Shown here: piece after piece, positions 7,401 through 16,800 of the stretch
Numbering within the stretch: the first letter of the stretch is position 1
Layout of the letters: every line of letters starts with the position of its first letter
DNA from: Sulfurimonas sp.
Lineage (GTDB): Bacteria; Campylobacterota; Campylobacteria; Campylobacterales; Sulfurimonadaceae
DNA: 64,000 bases
NCBI RefSeq assembly: GCF_041583195.1
Contig: NZ_JBFHGL010000003.1
Coordinates: forward strand, 1 to 64,000
Direction: 5' to 3'
Made by a program: the position numbers and the translations under genes
The notes under the pieces: generated by a model
Seen by the model: only the letters and a program-made list of their open reading frames with translations
What the model was told of the DNA's origin: nothing
Database searches by the model: none

Positions 7401-10207
7401 ATGGAGATATAGATGATTATATGGTCGAAAAACGATATATCCGTAAAGATAAGGAAGTAGTATATACAAACCTCGCAGTTAGTTGTGTACGCAGTCAAGA
7501 TGGCAGTGTAGAGTATATCTTAGCACTTTTAGAAGATATAACAGAACGAAAGCAGATGGAAGATTCATTGCGTAAAAATCAAAAATTTCTTGTTGATGCA
7601 CAGAGGGTTTCTCATGTAGGGAGTTGGGAACTTGATATACAAAACAACATCCTTTCATGGTCGGATGAGACATACAGAATTTTTGAGCTAAACAAGGAAG
7701 ATGTTAGCAATCTTCATAAGACTTTTTACGATTATGTTCACCCTGATGACAGAGAGATGGTAAGCACTCTATATGAAGAGTCGTTAAAAACCAAACTTCC
7801 GTATGAGGTAGATCATAAAATTCTGATGCCTGATGGCAGGGTCAAGTATGTTACGGAGAGATGTGAGACATCATATGATGAAAACGGTATATCTCTTTAC
7901 TCCATAGGAACTGTACATGATATTACAGAGCGTAAACTAATGGAGAAAGAACTTGCCGACTCACATAGTTTTCTAAACAAACTGATAGACTCAGTGCCTG
8001 ATCCAATCTTTGTAAAAGACAGAGAACATAGATGGAAAATATTAAACAAGGCTTTTTGTGAGTTTATAGAAAAATCTCATAGTGAATTAATCGGTAAATC
8101 AGATTACGATTTTTTCCCAAAAGAGGAAGCCGATGTATTTTGGGAAAAAGATGAATTTGTATTTAATTCAAAAGATGTAAACATAAATGAAGAAGACTTT
8201 ACCTCTTCAGACGGTGTGACGCATCGCATTGAAACCGTTAAGTCTATGTTTGAAAACGGTGACGGAAAGCAGTACCTTGTAGGGACTATACGTGATATTA
8301 CAAAGCGAATAGAGGCTACAAATGCTCTTAAAGAAAAAAGTGATGAGCTTCAAAAAGCACTAGCTTTTAATGAGGGAATTATAAATGCAATACCGGATCT
8401 ACTCTTTGAGGTTGATAAAGACGGAGTTTATGTCGGTGTATGGGCACAGGATAAGGAGTTATTAGTATCACAAAGAGAGATACTTTTAGGTAAAAACTAT
8501 AAAGATGTACTTCCTCCTGATGTAGTAAAAGTCGCTTCAGAAAGTATAAATGAGGTCGATGAAAAAGGTTACTCTTTAGGAAACTCATACTCTCTTGAAC
8601 TGACAAGCGGCAAAAAGTGGTTTGAACTCTCTGTTTCAAAAAAATCATCTTCAGATACATATATGGTTCTTGCCCGTGATATTACAAAACGCAAAGAGGC
8701 AGAAGAAGCCGTAATAGAGTTAAATATGTCTTTAGAAAATAGGGTAGCAGAACGTACTTTGGAATTACAACAGTCGCTGGAGTTTACCAAGGGGATCATA
8801 AATGCTATTCCCGATCTGCTTTTTGAGGTGGATAGAGAAGGGACTTATTTGGGTGTCTGGGCACAAAATGAGGAGTTGTTAGCTACTCAAAAAGAGTATC
8901 TATTAGGCAAAAATTTTAAAGATGTCCTTTCCGGTGAGGCTACTAAGATCGCTTTAGAAGGCATAAAGGAAGCGGATGAGAAAGGGCTTTCATTTGGTAA
9001 AATTATAAAAATTGATTTAGATGATGGTGAACACTGGTTTGAACTCTCCACTTCTGCTAAACGTATAAGCGGCACATTCTTAGTAATTTCAAGAGATATT
9101 ACGTACCGTAAAAAAGCAGAAGATTCTCTAAGAGAGAGTGAAGAAAAATTTAGGGCTATGGTGGAGAACTCTCCTGATGTAATTATTCGCTATGACCTTG
9201 ACGGTCGTAGAACTTATGTAAATCCTATTGGTCAATTACTTATGAATAAGCCTCTAGAAAATATTATAGGTAAAGCCCCTAAAGATAACTCACCGCTTCC
9301 AACTACACATGAATTTGAAAAAGTTTTTGCTAAAGTTGTTTCTGAAGGGAAAGAACTTACGATAGAAGCTCCTTATATTATGCCAAACGGTGAAGAGAGA
9401 TGGGGAGAACAGAGAATTATACCTGAATTGGATGATAACGGAAATGTAGTAAGTGTACTCTTAGTAGGGCGAGATTTAACGGAACGTAAAAAGCTGGAAT
9501 CGATGCATCAAGAGTTAGAACTTTTAGGCTCAGCTCTTGATCATACATCAGAGGCTATATATCTTATAGACAATGACTTACTATCTATAATATATGTAAA
9601 TGACGGTGCTTGTAAGATGCTAGGTTATACACAAGAAGAGTTATGTACAATGAACCTATCCGATATAGATGCAGAGCACTCACTAGATGAGATTGCCGAT
9701 GTAAGTGCTGATGTGATAAAAAATCAGGAGTTGTTTTTTGAAACAAAACACAAGAAAAAGAACGGAGATATAATTGATGTCGAAATTGTTGGAAGTACAT
9801 TTATATTTAATAATAAACGTGTAGGCTTGTCGGTAGTTAAAGATATTACCCATAAAAAAGAGAAAGATAAACAAGTTAAACTTTTACAAACTGCAATAAA
9901 CCGTGGAAACGATGCCGTTTATATTATTGGAGATGATCGCTCAATTTTATATGTAAACGATGTAGCTTGTAATATGCTAGGATATACACGAGAAGAACTT
10001 TTACGTATGAAGGTTGAAGATATAGATAAGTATATGTCTACTGATGAGGTAGATAATGTTAAGACGGATCTGCTTAATAAAAAAGAGATTATTTTTAGAA
10101 CCAAGCATCAAGCAAAAAATAAAAAATTAATTGACGTAGAGATTAAGGTGACTGAGTTTGAACACGACAAACAAACACTGAGACTATCTATAGTTAAAGC
10201 GTTATAA
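4469..10207 (+). CDS. Giant 7TM sensor histidine kinase with ten C-terminal PAS domains
   Basis: 1912 residues. A signal peptide (1-18) is followed by an extracytoplasmic domain of the 7TMR-DISMED2 type (about 20-165), seven membrane helices (about 175-375, 7TMR-DISM) and a kinase core with His417 in GNIAHQWREPL, an N-box near 525-537 (NIILNAKDVL), DNAGG at 566-570 and GIGIGLY near 590. The unusual part is C-terminal: about 1,250 residues made of ten consecutive PAS domains, most closing with a DIT-x-R/K linker (ARDITER, VRDITEQ). PAS 6 and 7 are close duplicates. PAS 10 stops right after its last strand and lacks the linker. No receiver, Hpt or second kinase follows. PAS arrays normally precede the kinase, so here they may fold back on it or recruit partners. 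GGAG with good spacing precedes ATG 4469, 3 bp after the response regulator, its likely substrate. Confidence 0.92.
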   Translation: MKIFLLLICLYITQLSAFQSFKIIDENNSIKILNKPAYFSGEISHKEAYKKFKNGDFSQLKNKEAKSFGFSNAPLWIALELINNSDEKRFLTLMNTSLERVELFKYRDNKLISSAKNGVLVQNNEKDVKSFEPMFNLNIKNTPITYLLKINSLSPLIAPIYISDEVSLLNLQQPRIILFAIFSGVILSLLLYNLFLYLSTQEIDYALYTAYTFFIFILIVYTREYLHFWLEISASSDSLLETIGLEGASIFLLLFTLKFFNIKELHPKIYRSSLIIGFLASLLFLLTLFLSIFGQYANIIIFAIVNLLSLYICIVSYFNNYTPAKYFCIALGGFLVGSMVFIGINIGFIPYTIYTDSAMLAGTAWEVMFFSLALGYRIKLLHEERNEAISKLKVQDKILFLQSRQASVGELVGNIAHQWREPLAEIGSIQTNLKATLLFKGSVVKEKLLSSIEQSYSIIRHLSDTIDTFYRFFRHKISDKEEFSVNEEIKNLQKMVHYSLEVENITLKYDAKTEISVFGDSSELSNALLNIILNAKDVLVERKVENPLISITNYRSGDDIFIRVEDNAGGINQEPIEKVFDISISSKAEGIGIGLYIAKSIIERRMRGKLSVENGTQGAVFTIMLPAVFEVINLEEESELYDIEESAIKKIDMLEKQVARSLELEKALSQWEDIFNQTHWGVAVHKGASNYFEMVNPAFCRMYGYSEKELKDKSVQELFSDESLEVLDEKQKEAFTKGFVSFEAIHVRKDGSKFPVNIDITVIKNENGEILYHIANVRDITEQKQANARLLLKKFAIDHINESIYLADENGKFYYVNEGACRSLGYTQEEMLKLGVADIDPDWPAERWSENWEFLKEHKTAIMALRHQRKDGTIFPVEIVANYFVYDGVPYIMGFARDITERLLLEEQRDNERMRLFFERQLVGMAITSANKGWLQVNDKFCEMLGYSREELEGLTWNDLTHPDDLTSSFEYFERLINGDIDDYMVEKRYIRKDKEVVYTNLAVSCVRSQDGSVEYILALLEDITERKQMEDSLRKNQKFLVDAQRVSHVGSWELDIQNNILSWSDETYRIFELNKEDVSNLHKTFYDYVHPDDREMVSTLYEESLKTKLPYEVDHKILMPDGRVKYVTERCETSYDENGISLYSIGTVHDITERKLMEKELADSHSFLNKLIDSVPDPIFVKDREHRWKILNKAFCEFIEKSHSELIGKSDYDFFPKEEADVFWEKDEFVFNSKDVNINEEDFTSSDGVTHRIETVKSMFENGDGKQYLVGTIRDITKRIEATNALKEKSDELQKALAFNEGIINAIPDLLFEVDKDGVYVGVWAQDKELLVSQREILLGKNYKDVLPPDVVKVASESINEVDEKGYSLGNSYSLELTSGKKWFELSVSKKSSSDTYMVLARDITKRKEAEEAVIELNMSLENRVAERTLELQQSLEFTKGIINAIPDLLFEVDREGTYLGVWAQNEELLATQKEYLLGKNFKDVLSGEATKIALEGIKEADEKGLSFGKIIKIDLDDGEHWFELSTSAKRISGTFLVISRDITYRKKAEDSLRESEEKFRAMVENSPDVIIRYDLDGRRTYVNPIGQLLMNKPLENIIGKAPKDNSPLPTTHEFEKVFAKVVSEGKELTIEAPYIMPNGEERWGEQRIIPELDDNGNVVSVLLVGRDLTERKKLESMHQELELLGSALDHTSEAIYLIDNDLLSIIYVNDGACKMLGYTQEELCTMNLSDIDAEHSLDEIADVSADVIKNQELFFETKHKKKNGDIIDVEIVGSTFIFNNKRVGLSVVKDITHKKEKDKQVKLLQTAINRGNDAVYIIGDDRSILYVNDVACNMLGYTREELLRMKVEDIDKYMSTDEVDNVKTDLLNKKEIIFRTKHQAKNKKLIDVEIKVTEFEHDKQTLRLSIVKAL

Positions 10208-10273
10208 GCGCAAATAGCAGTTCTTAATATCTACTTATTGTCACGATTTGGATATTAAATACGTATTATATAA

Positions 10274-10305
10274 TGACCTTTTTATGACCTCTGTTTAGTT
10301 AATAT
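10274..10305 (+). promoter_or_regulatory. TGAC-N7-TGAC direct repeat plus -10, box 2
   Basis: TGAC at 10274 and 10285 (11 bp apart), each followed by C, and TAATAT at 10300-10305, exactly 15 bp after the second TGAC starts. The box precedes the PAS protein/chemoreceptor pair and matches the geometry seen upstream of the response regulator, hybrid kinase and GGDEF-EAL genes. Confidence 0.65.
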
Positions 10306-10332
10306 TTTTACAGTAAAGTATTAAGGAAGACT

Positions 10333-10818
10333 ATGCAGATATATATGCGTGATAATGATTTTATAGTATCTAAAACAGATATAAAAGGACGAATAACATA
10401 CGGTAATGAGACGTTTATAAAAATGTCTGGTTACCTTGAAAGTGAGCTTTTAAACTCCCCACATAATATTTTAAGACATGAAGATATGCCTGCTATAGTG
10501 TTTAAACTTTTATGGGAAAGACTTTATGAAGAAAAGTCAATAAATGCATTTGTAAAAAACAAGTGTAAAAACGGTGATTACTATTGGGTATTCGCGAATG
10601 TTACGCCTTCATATAACGAAAAAGGAGAAGTTATAGGTTATTACTCCGTTCGTCGTAAACCAAAAGAAAAGGCAGTAAAAACTGTTGAAGCTATATATAT
10701 GGATCTATTAAAGGTGGAGAAAAAAGAGGGTTTAGATGGATCATTTAAACTGCTAAAAAGTATATTAGATTCTCAAGGAGTATCATATGATGAACTTATT
10801 ATCGAACTTCAAAAATAA
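10333..10818 (+). CDS. Soluble PAS protein, CetB/Aer-like energy-taxis sensor
   Basis: A 161-residue cytoplasmic protein with one N-terminal PAS domain (about 10-115) of the Aer/CetB kind: [22 protein letters not shown], then [18 protein letters not shown], a region that in Aer-type proteins lines the FAD pocket. The last 45 residues are helical. No membrane segment is present. In Campylobacter the PAS protein CetB works with the membrane chemoreceptor CetA, and here the next gene, overlapping by 32 bp, encodes such a chemoreceptor. The likely role is to sense redox or energy state and pass it to that partner. FAD binding is a family expectation, not visible here. A TGAC direct-repeat promoter lies directly upstream. 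Confidence 0.82.
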   Translation: MQIYMRDNDFIVSKTDIKGRITYGNETFIKMSGYLESELLNSPHNILRHEDMPAIVFKLLWERLYEEKSINAFVKNKCKNGDYYWVFANVTPSYNEKGEVIGYYSVRRKPKEKAVKTVEAIYMDLLKVEKKEGLDGSFKLLKSILDSQGVSYDELIIELQK

Positions 10819-12226
10819 ACAGTTAATTTATCTATTAGTAACTGTAGCTGTGGCATCAATTTATATTGCTATAAACTACTCTTTTGTTGTAGCATCTGTT
10901 TTGTTAGTATTTTTTATGGCAGGTTTTTTCATACCAAATAAAAATGATAACGATGAAGAACTTTTACGTAAAATAAGTACTGTAATAAAAAATGCCGGTG
11001 TTGGAAAACTAGAAGGCAGGGTTAACAATATCCCTGTAGAATCAAGATATTATGATATAGCATGGGGATATAATAACCTAGCGGATCAAGTAGAGACATT
11101 TATAAGAGATACGGTGACAGCCATTGATTTGGCAAGCCATGGAGAGAGTACGGCAGTAATATTTCCTGATGGTTTAAATGGAAGTTTTGCTGATGCAATA
11201 GAGCCGCTTAACAAAGCGATAAAAGGTATTGCCGCAGGAAAGATAATGGAGTCAAGGGGTATGCTTGTTAAAGAGTTTGATAGTCTTGGCGGCGGTACAA
11301 TCGGTGGAATGATAGATATCAAAAAAGATATTGAAAAAGGAAGTGACTTAATGCATAAAATCTCTGCTTCATCTAATAAAACAGCAGAGATGTCTATAGA
11401 GACATTAAGTTCTATAGAAAATGTACAAGATAACTTTGAAAAATTAAACTCTAGTATATTAAAGACAACAGATGGGGTTAATAAATTAGTTGACCAGTCA
11501 CAAGAGATATCATCTATTGTAGAGTTAATTAAAGAGATTGCGGAACAGACAAATCTTTTAGCCTTAAATGCGGCAATAGAAGCTGCCCGTGCAGGAGAGC
11601 ATGGAAGAGGTTTTGCCGTAGTAGCGGATGAGGTTAGAAAACTAGCTGAGAGAACTCAAAAAGCAACATCTGAAATTTCCATCACAATTATGACGCTTCA
11701 ACAAGGTACTACAGATATTCAAGAAGAAGCAAACACTATGACAAATCTGGCAGATGAATCACTCGAACATATGCAAAAGTTTTCTTTAACAATCAATTCC
11801 TTCAATCGTGATGCTAAAGAATCTGCATATAATGCAAATATACTCTCAAATGTTTTTTTGGTATCACTTGTTAAGATAGACCATTCTATATTTAAATCAC
11901 ATGCCTACTCAACTGTTATAAATACAGATAAAGATAAAGAGATTCTTGAACACACTGAGTGTAGATTCGGTAAATGGTATTCAGGAGAAGGAAGAGAACG
12001 ATTTGGAGATTATTCTGAATATAAAGAGATAGACATTTCTCACAAGGCTGTACACGATTATGCTAAAGATAATTTAAAGTATGTAAAAAACAATAGCGTA
12101 TATGAACAGGAAAATTCTAAATATATTGTAGAAAACTTTAAAGAGATGGAAGATGCAAGTACAAAGCTTGCACTGTTATTAAATGAGATGGTAGAACAAC
12201 AGTTTTTAGTTTCAAAGGATATATAG
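10787..12226 (+). CDS. CetA-like chemoreceptor with C-terminal CZB zinc domain
   Basis: 479 residues. Two close membrane helices at about 13-48 with almost no periplasmic loop, a HAMP-like stretch (about 60-160), then the conserved chemoreceptor tip [20 protein letters not shown] and [18 protein letters not shown]. The C-terminal 120 residues carry a chemoreceptor zinc-binding (CZB) domain, with its ligand pattern visible as [22 protein letters not shown] and HKAVHDYA (three His and one Cys). CZB domains sense zinc and, in some proteins, hypochlorous acid through the zinc-bound Cys. With no periplasmic sensor it must take its input from the cytoplasm, from the CZB domain and from the PAS protein whose gene it overlaps. 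ATG 10787 has AAGGAG 6 nt upstream inside the preceding gene. A second ATG directly follows. Confidence 0.88.
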   Translation: MMNLLSNFKNKQLIYLLVTVAVASIYIAINYSFVVASVLLVFFMAGFFIPNKNDNDEELLRKISTVIKNAGVGKLEGRVNNIPVESRYYDIAWGYNNLADQVETFIRDTVTAIDLASHGESTAVIFPDGLNGSFADAIEPLNKAIKGIAAGKIMESRGMLVKEFDSLGGGTIGGMIDIKKDIEKGSDLMHKISASSNKTAEMSIETLSSIENVQDNFEKLNSSILKTTDGVNKLVDQSQEISSIVELIKEIAEQTNLLALNAAIEAARAGEHGRGFAVVADEVRKLAERTQKATSEISITIMTLQQGTTDIQEEANTMTNLADESLEHMQKFSLTINSFNRDAKESAYNANILSNVFLVSLVKIDHSIFKSHAYSTVINTDKDKEILEHTECRFGKWYSGEGRERFGDYSEYKEIDISHKAVHDYAKDNLKYVKNNSVYEQENSKYIVENFKEMEDASTKLALLLNEMVEQQFLVSKDI

Positions 12227-12236
12227 TTGATGAATA

Positions 12237-12908
12237 TTAATCTTTTGAATTTTCCAGTTTATCCAATGTATTTTTTATATCTTGATTTAGTTTGACAAAC
12301 GGAACATTTGCAACCATAGTGAATTCGAAAAAGTCGTTACGCTCATTTTTTAATAAAGCAGTTTCGTTTTGAATAAAATTTTTATGTTTTTTGATGTAAT
12401 CGGTAAGTTCACCTAGGTGAACGTGATTATTTAGTTGTGTGACAGCTTGTTTTGCTTTATTACATAAAACTTTTTTTTGAATAAATTGGGTGTTGTTTAC
12501 TGTAACTATTTTATTAGGGTATCGTTCTTTTAGTTGCTTTGAATTGTATTTAATACCTTGAACAAGGTCTATCTCTTTTAATAAAACTAGATCGTTAAGC
12601 ATCGTAAGATGATTTTTTTTTACTTTATTTTTGTAAAAAAAAACTTTTTCTTTACTACGCTTAAAAAAGGAATTTACAAAGCTAAAAAGTTTAGTTCTGC
12701 TGTTGTTAAATATATTATCTTTTTTTATCCATTGTATTTTTTTTGAATTTGATTTTAAATAATTTACAATATGAAGTTCACTTACTCTTATTTTATTATC
12801 TATTTTGTAATATTCCAGTTTATGTGAGCTTATCAGGTCTAAAACTGTAACCTCAGGTATATTTAAAATAACTGAGACTTCTTTTATAGTAAAAAGATTT
12901 TTCTTCAT
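12237..12908 (-). CDS. Excisionase/MerR-type HTH protein of unknown function
   Basis: 223 residues. The first 55 form a helix-turn-helix of the excisionase/MerR kind: FTIKEVSVILNIPEVTVLDL followed by a short wing (YYKIDNKIRVSELHIVNYL). The rest is very rich in Lys and Asn, largely helical, and matches no family I recognise. The ATG at 12908 is preferred over a TTG at 12917 because AGGAAGG abuts the TTG but is 9 nt from the ATG. It converges with the CZB chemoreceptor, leaving only 10 bp between stops, and is divergent from the S24 repressor gene. Unlike most units around it, it has no TGAC repeat upstream. It could be a transcription regulator of the island or a remnant of a mobile element; no integrase or phage gene is near. 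Confidence 0.7.
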   Translation of the reverse strand: MKKNLFTIKEVSVILNIPEVTVLDLISSHKLEYYKIDNKIRVSELHIVNYLKSNSKKIQWIKKDNIFNNSRTKLFSFVNSFFKRSKEKVFFYKNKVKKNHLTMLNDLVLLKEIDLVQGIKYNSKQLKERYPNKIVTVNNTQFIQKKVLCNKAKQAVTQLNNHVHLGELTDYIKKHKNFIQNETALLKNERNDFFEFTMVANVPFVKLNQDIKNTLDKLENSKD

Positions 12909-13048
12909 AGTTGGCAACCTTCCTGTATAGAGGTGATTATGGATTAATTTTGATATAATAGAGTAAAAAAGTAGTATTACATATCTGAAAGTTTATATAT
13001 TTTAATCTTATATAGATATTAAGACTAGCAATTAAGGAATAAAAAAGA
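12909..13048. promoter_or_regulatory. Divergent intergenic region with TATAAT
   Basis: This 140-bp gap between the HTH gene (minus) and the S24 repressor (plus) must hold both promoters. A TATAAT is present on the plus strand at 12954-12959. No TGAC direct repeat is present, in contrast to the neighbouring transcription units. Confidence 0.35.
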
Positions 13049-13717
13049 ATGCAAAGCTTGGCAGATAGGATTAGAGCTGTTCGTAAAAAGCTTGGTATGA
13101 GTCAACAAGAGTTAGCAGATGTTTTAGGTTGTTCAGACGGTAAAATAAAGGGCTGGGAGCAAGGTAATACTATGACTATCAAGCCTCGAGATAGTCTTTT
13201 TTTAGCTAAAAAGTATGGTTTTAGTCAGGAATGGCTAGAGGATGGAAAGGGAGAAATAATGTTAAATACGGGAGATTTTTCTCTAAAAGTTAAAAATCTA
13301 TCCGATGCACCTTTTAACAACAGTTTTAGTATTCCTTACTACAAAGATATGGAACACTATAATAGTGATGAAAATAGTGTAAATAGCATAGATATATCTA
13401 TGGCAAAAGATATGCTTGAATTGATCTCAAGTGAAAATATAGAAGCTATAAGAGTAACCAGTAACTCCATGAATCCTACAATAAAAGAGGGGGATGTGAT
13501 ATTTATAGATAAAGATGATGTGAAGGCATCTAATGAAAAAATATACCTAGTCCTTCTTTGTGATGAAATATATTTAAAAAGAGTTTTTATTGAACCTAAG
13601 TCAAAGGAGATCATATTAAACTCAGATAATCTGATTTTCCCACAGCTTAAAGCTGATTGTCAAGATTTTCGTATACTAGGCAAAGTTATAGCAAAAATGA
13701 ATATATCAAAAGTATAA
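13049..13717 (+). CDS. XRE-family repressor with S24 (LexA/CI-like) peptidase domain
   Basis: 222 residues. The N-terminal XRE helix-turn-helix (about 5-65) contains LGMSQQELADVLGCSDGKIKGWEQG. The C-terminal S24 domain (about 125-222) has the serine loop with Ser140 in TSNSMNPTIKEGD and a probable catalytic Lys177 in YLKRVF. LexA and phage CI proteins of this layout cleave themselves when RecA filaments form. I see no Ala-Gly or Cys-Gly bond in the linker, so classical cleavage is uncertain, and many S24 regulators of this lineage act without it. It is transcribed away from the HTH gene and ends 123 bp before the giant hybrid kinase. Target genes are unknown. The AAGGA at about 13034-13038 is rather far from ATG 13049. 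Confidence 0.87.
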   Translation: MQSLADRIRAVRKKLGMSQQELADVLGCSDGKIKGWEQGNTMTIKPRDSLFLAKKYGFSQEWLEDGKGEIMLNTGDFSLKVKNLSDAPFNNSFSIPYYKDMEHYNSDENSVNSIDISMAKDMLELISSENIEAIRVTSNSMNPTIKEGDVIFIDKDDVKASNEKIYLVLLCDEIYLKRVFIEPKSKEIILNSDNLIFPQLKADCQDFRILGKVIAKMNISKV

Positions 13718-13740
13718 TGTGTTACAAATTATAACTTTAG

Positions 13741-13768
13741 TCACAAGATAGTAAATTTACTTTTGTGA
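13741..13768 (+). repeat. Nested inverted repeat (possible hairpin or operator)
   Basis: TCACAA at 13741-13746 pairs with TTGTGA at 13763-13768, and between them lies the perfect palindrome AGTAAATTTACT (13750-13761). It sits after the S24 repressor stop and 6 bp before the TGAC box of the hybrid kinase gene. There is no clear T-run, so it may be an operator for a dimeric regulator rather than a terminator. Confidence 0.45.
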
Positions 13769-13773
13769 TCATA

Positions 13774-13805
13774 TGACTATTATATGACCGATAAACCGCT
13801 ACCAT
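13774..13805 (+). promoter_or_regulatory. TGAC-N7-TGAC direct repeat plus -10, box 3
   Basis: TGAC at 13774 and 13785 (11 bp apart) and TACCAT at 13800-13805, 15 bp after the second TGAC. It lies 36 bp upstream of the giant hybrid kinase gene and is the same element as boxes 1, 2 and 4. Confidence 0.65.
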
Positions 13806-13840
13806 GTTATTAAGAAATTATTTTTAATAAGTAGTATTCA

Positions 13841-16800
13841 ATGTCGGAGATAGAAACAAATTCTGAAAATTACAACATAGTATTTGAAAACACTAATGAT
13901 GTTATATACATTGTTGAAGTAACTAATGACGGACGCTTTATTCACAGAGATATAAACCGTGCATATGTTGAAAATATGGGAATTCCAAAAGAAGAGATAG
14001 TAGATATTTATGTCGATGAGCTCCAAAATAAAGAGTTTAGAGAAATCCTTATAGATAAATACTCTACTTGTGTAAAAAATCAAAAAAAGACAGATTATAC
14101 TGCAATATATAATTTTCCATCAGGTCCAAAAGTATATAACTCTGTTTTATCTCCTATAAAAGATGATAACGGTCGAATTTATAAAATTGTAGGTGTTGCT
14201 AGAGATATAACTAAATTTAAGAAACAAGAAAAAGAAAAGATAGATGAGCAAATGCATCTTTTCTTTGAATGCCAGATTATAGGGATGGCGATCCTATCTC
14301 CTCAAAAAACATGGACAAAAGTAAATCAGAAATTTTGTGATATATTTGGATATAAGTTTGAAGAACTGCAGCAAATGACATGGAGTGAAATAACATATCC
14401 TGATGATTTGGCTAATGATGAAGAGCAATTTAAAAGAGTATTAAATGGAGAAATAGAAGAATATACTCTTAAAAAACGATTTATTCATAAAAGCGGTACA
14501 AAAGTATATACAAATTTATCTGTAAGTTGTGTACGTAATGATGATAAAAGTGTAGATTACTTTTTAGTAATGGTTGAAGATATAACTGAGCGAATATGTG
14601 CTCAAGAGGCTCTGAGTGAAATAAATTTGATGTTGGAAGAGCGTGTACAGGCTAGTACGGATGAACTTAAGAACACTATATCAATGTTGGATTTAGAAGT
14701 TTCAGGACGTAAACATATACAAAGACAGCTTGATTCCCAAGAACAGATGTTTAAAAGTATTGCAGAAAATACGCCTGACCCTATAATTCGCTACGACAAA
14801 GATGCAAAACGCAGCTATATAAACATCGCTTTAGAAAAAATTACCGGTATAGCCATAGATGAACTGCTTGGTAAAACATCGACACAAAAAAGAGTTCTCT
14901 CGGTAGAGGACAGCAAGCGCATGGAAGAGAGTGTACGACAAGTTCTTAAAACCGGAGAGTCAGACACGATCGAAGTGCCTCTAAAGAGCGTTGATGGCAA
15001 AACGATCCATTTCAAAGCTATAAGTACTCCTGAGTTTGGAGCTGATGGAAGTGTAGAGACTGTTCTGATGGTTGCTCGCGACATTAGTGCTCAAAAAGAG
15101 TTGGAAGCTAGTGAGGAGATGTTTAGAGCATTGGCAGAGAACTCTACGGACAATATTGCACGCTTAGACAAAGACGGTCGTCTTGTATATATGAATCCTG
15201 CACTTGAAAAAACTCTAAACAGACCATTTGAAGAGTTAAAAGGTAAAACTCGTAACGATGTTTCATTTAATCTTAATACGGATGAGCATGATCGTAATGT
15301 ACAAGAGGTGTTAAAAGACGGAAAAAACCGTGATATATATATGAGTGTTCCGGGTGATGATGGAGAAGAACAACATCACCAAATAAGAATACATGCTGAG
15401 AAAAATACAAAAGGAGAGATAACAGGAGTGCTGACGATTGGGCGTGATGTAACGGAACTTTTTAACACGCAACAGTATATGTCGCGCTTTATGCAAAACT
15501 CTCCGGGATTTCTTTATGTATTTAAAATGACACCGGAAGGGAAGATGAGTTTTCCTTTTGCAAGTTCAGGTATAGAAGATATTTACGGACTTAAACCTGA
15601 AGACATTGCAGAAAATTCAGATGCACTGCACAATATGACGCATCCTGATGATAAAGATTATATTATAGAGGCTATAAAAGAGTCTGCACAAAATATGACA
15701 CCATTTCATACTGAAACAAGAATCATAAAAGACTCGGTTATAAAGTGGGTTGAGTTTAGATCAATTCCGCAAAAAGAGAGCGACGGCACTATACTTTGGA
15801 ATGGTATAGCACTGGATATTACCGAACGAAAAGAACAAGAAGAGTACTTACAAAAGACCAAAACAAAACTAGCTGCAGTTATCTCTACAATTCCGGATCT
15901 TGTCTGGGTCAAAGATAAAGATGGTGTTTACCTCATGTGCAATCCTGCATTTGAGAACTTTTTTGGTGCTGAGTGTGATGAGATTATTGGCAAAACCGAT
16001 TATGATTTTATCTCTAAAGAGCAAGCAGATTTTTTCCGCCAAAAAGATAGAGAAGCGATGGAAGCTGGAGAGATGCGGATCAATGAAGAAAGCATCGTTT
16101 TTGCCCGCAATAATCAACACGCAGTTTTAGAAACTAGAAAAATTCCTGTTTACAACGGCGATGAGTTTATGGGAGTACTTGGAATTGGTCGAGACATTAC
16201 TAAACGCAAAGGAATGGAAGAGTCTCTTAGAAAAAAAGAAGAATCATTAAATGAAGCACAGCGTATTGCTCATATTGGTAGTTGGGAGTTGGACTTTAGG
16301 GCAAATATACTTAGTTGGTCGGATGAAGTTTTTAATATTTTTGAGATCGATAAAAGCAAGTTTGGTGCTTCATATGAGGCGTTCCAAGAAGCTATTCATC
16401 CTGATGATAGGGAGATGGTTGATTTGGTTTTCAGCGAGTCGGTGGAAAAGAAAATACCTTATATGGTTGAACATCGTTTGTTAATGAAAGATGGAAGAGT
16501 GAAGTACATTCAAGAGCGAGGCGAAACCAAATATGACGATGAGGGTATGGCTATTTATTCCATGGGTACGGTGCAGGATATTACAGAGCGTAAAGAAGTA
16601 GAAATACTACTGGAAAAACGAGAAATGGAGTTTCGTTCACTCTCAGAAAACCTTCCTGATAATATTGCTCGTTTTAGTAAAGATGGGACTTATTTATTTG
16701 TTAATCCGGTGCATGAAGATACGTTGAATGTTAAGGCATCAGAAGTTTTAGGTAAGCGCATTAGTGAAGAGTTTCCTAGTCATAAAGAAGTTATAAATGC

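Noticed and set aside
7479-8799. Several antisense open frames of 60-95 codons inside the giant PAS kinase gene.
   Set aside because: They lie opposite strong PAS coding sequence, have no ribosome sites or recognisable products, and follow from codon bias of the sense gene.
6450-10207. PAS arrays considered as DNA-level tandem repeats or CRISPR-like arrays.
   Set aside because: The similarity is at protein level; synonymous sites have diverged and there are no short identical repeats with spacers.
13741-13768. Palindrome considered as a CRP/FNR-type site.
   Set aside because: Half-sites are in the opposite orientation (TCACA outward, TGTGA distal) and the spacing is much longer than in TGTGA-N6-TCACA, so it does not match that class.
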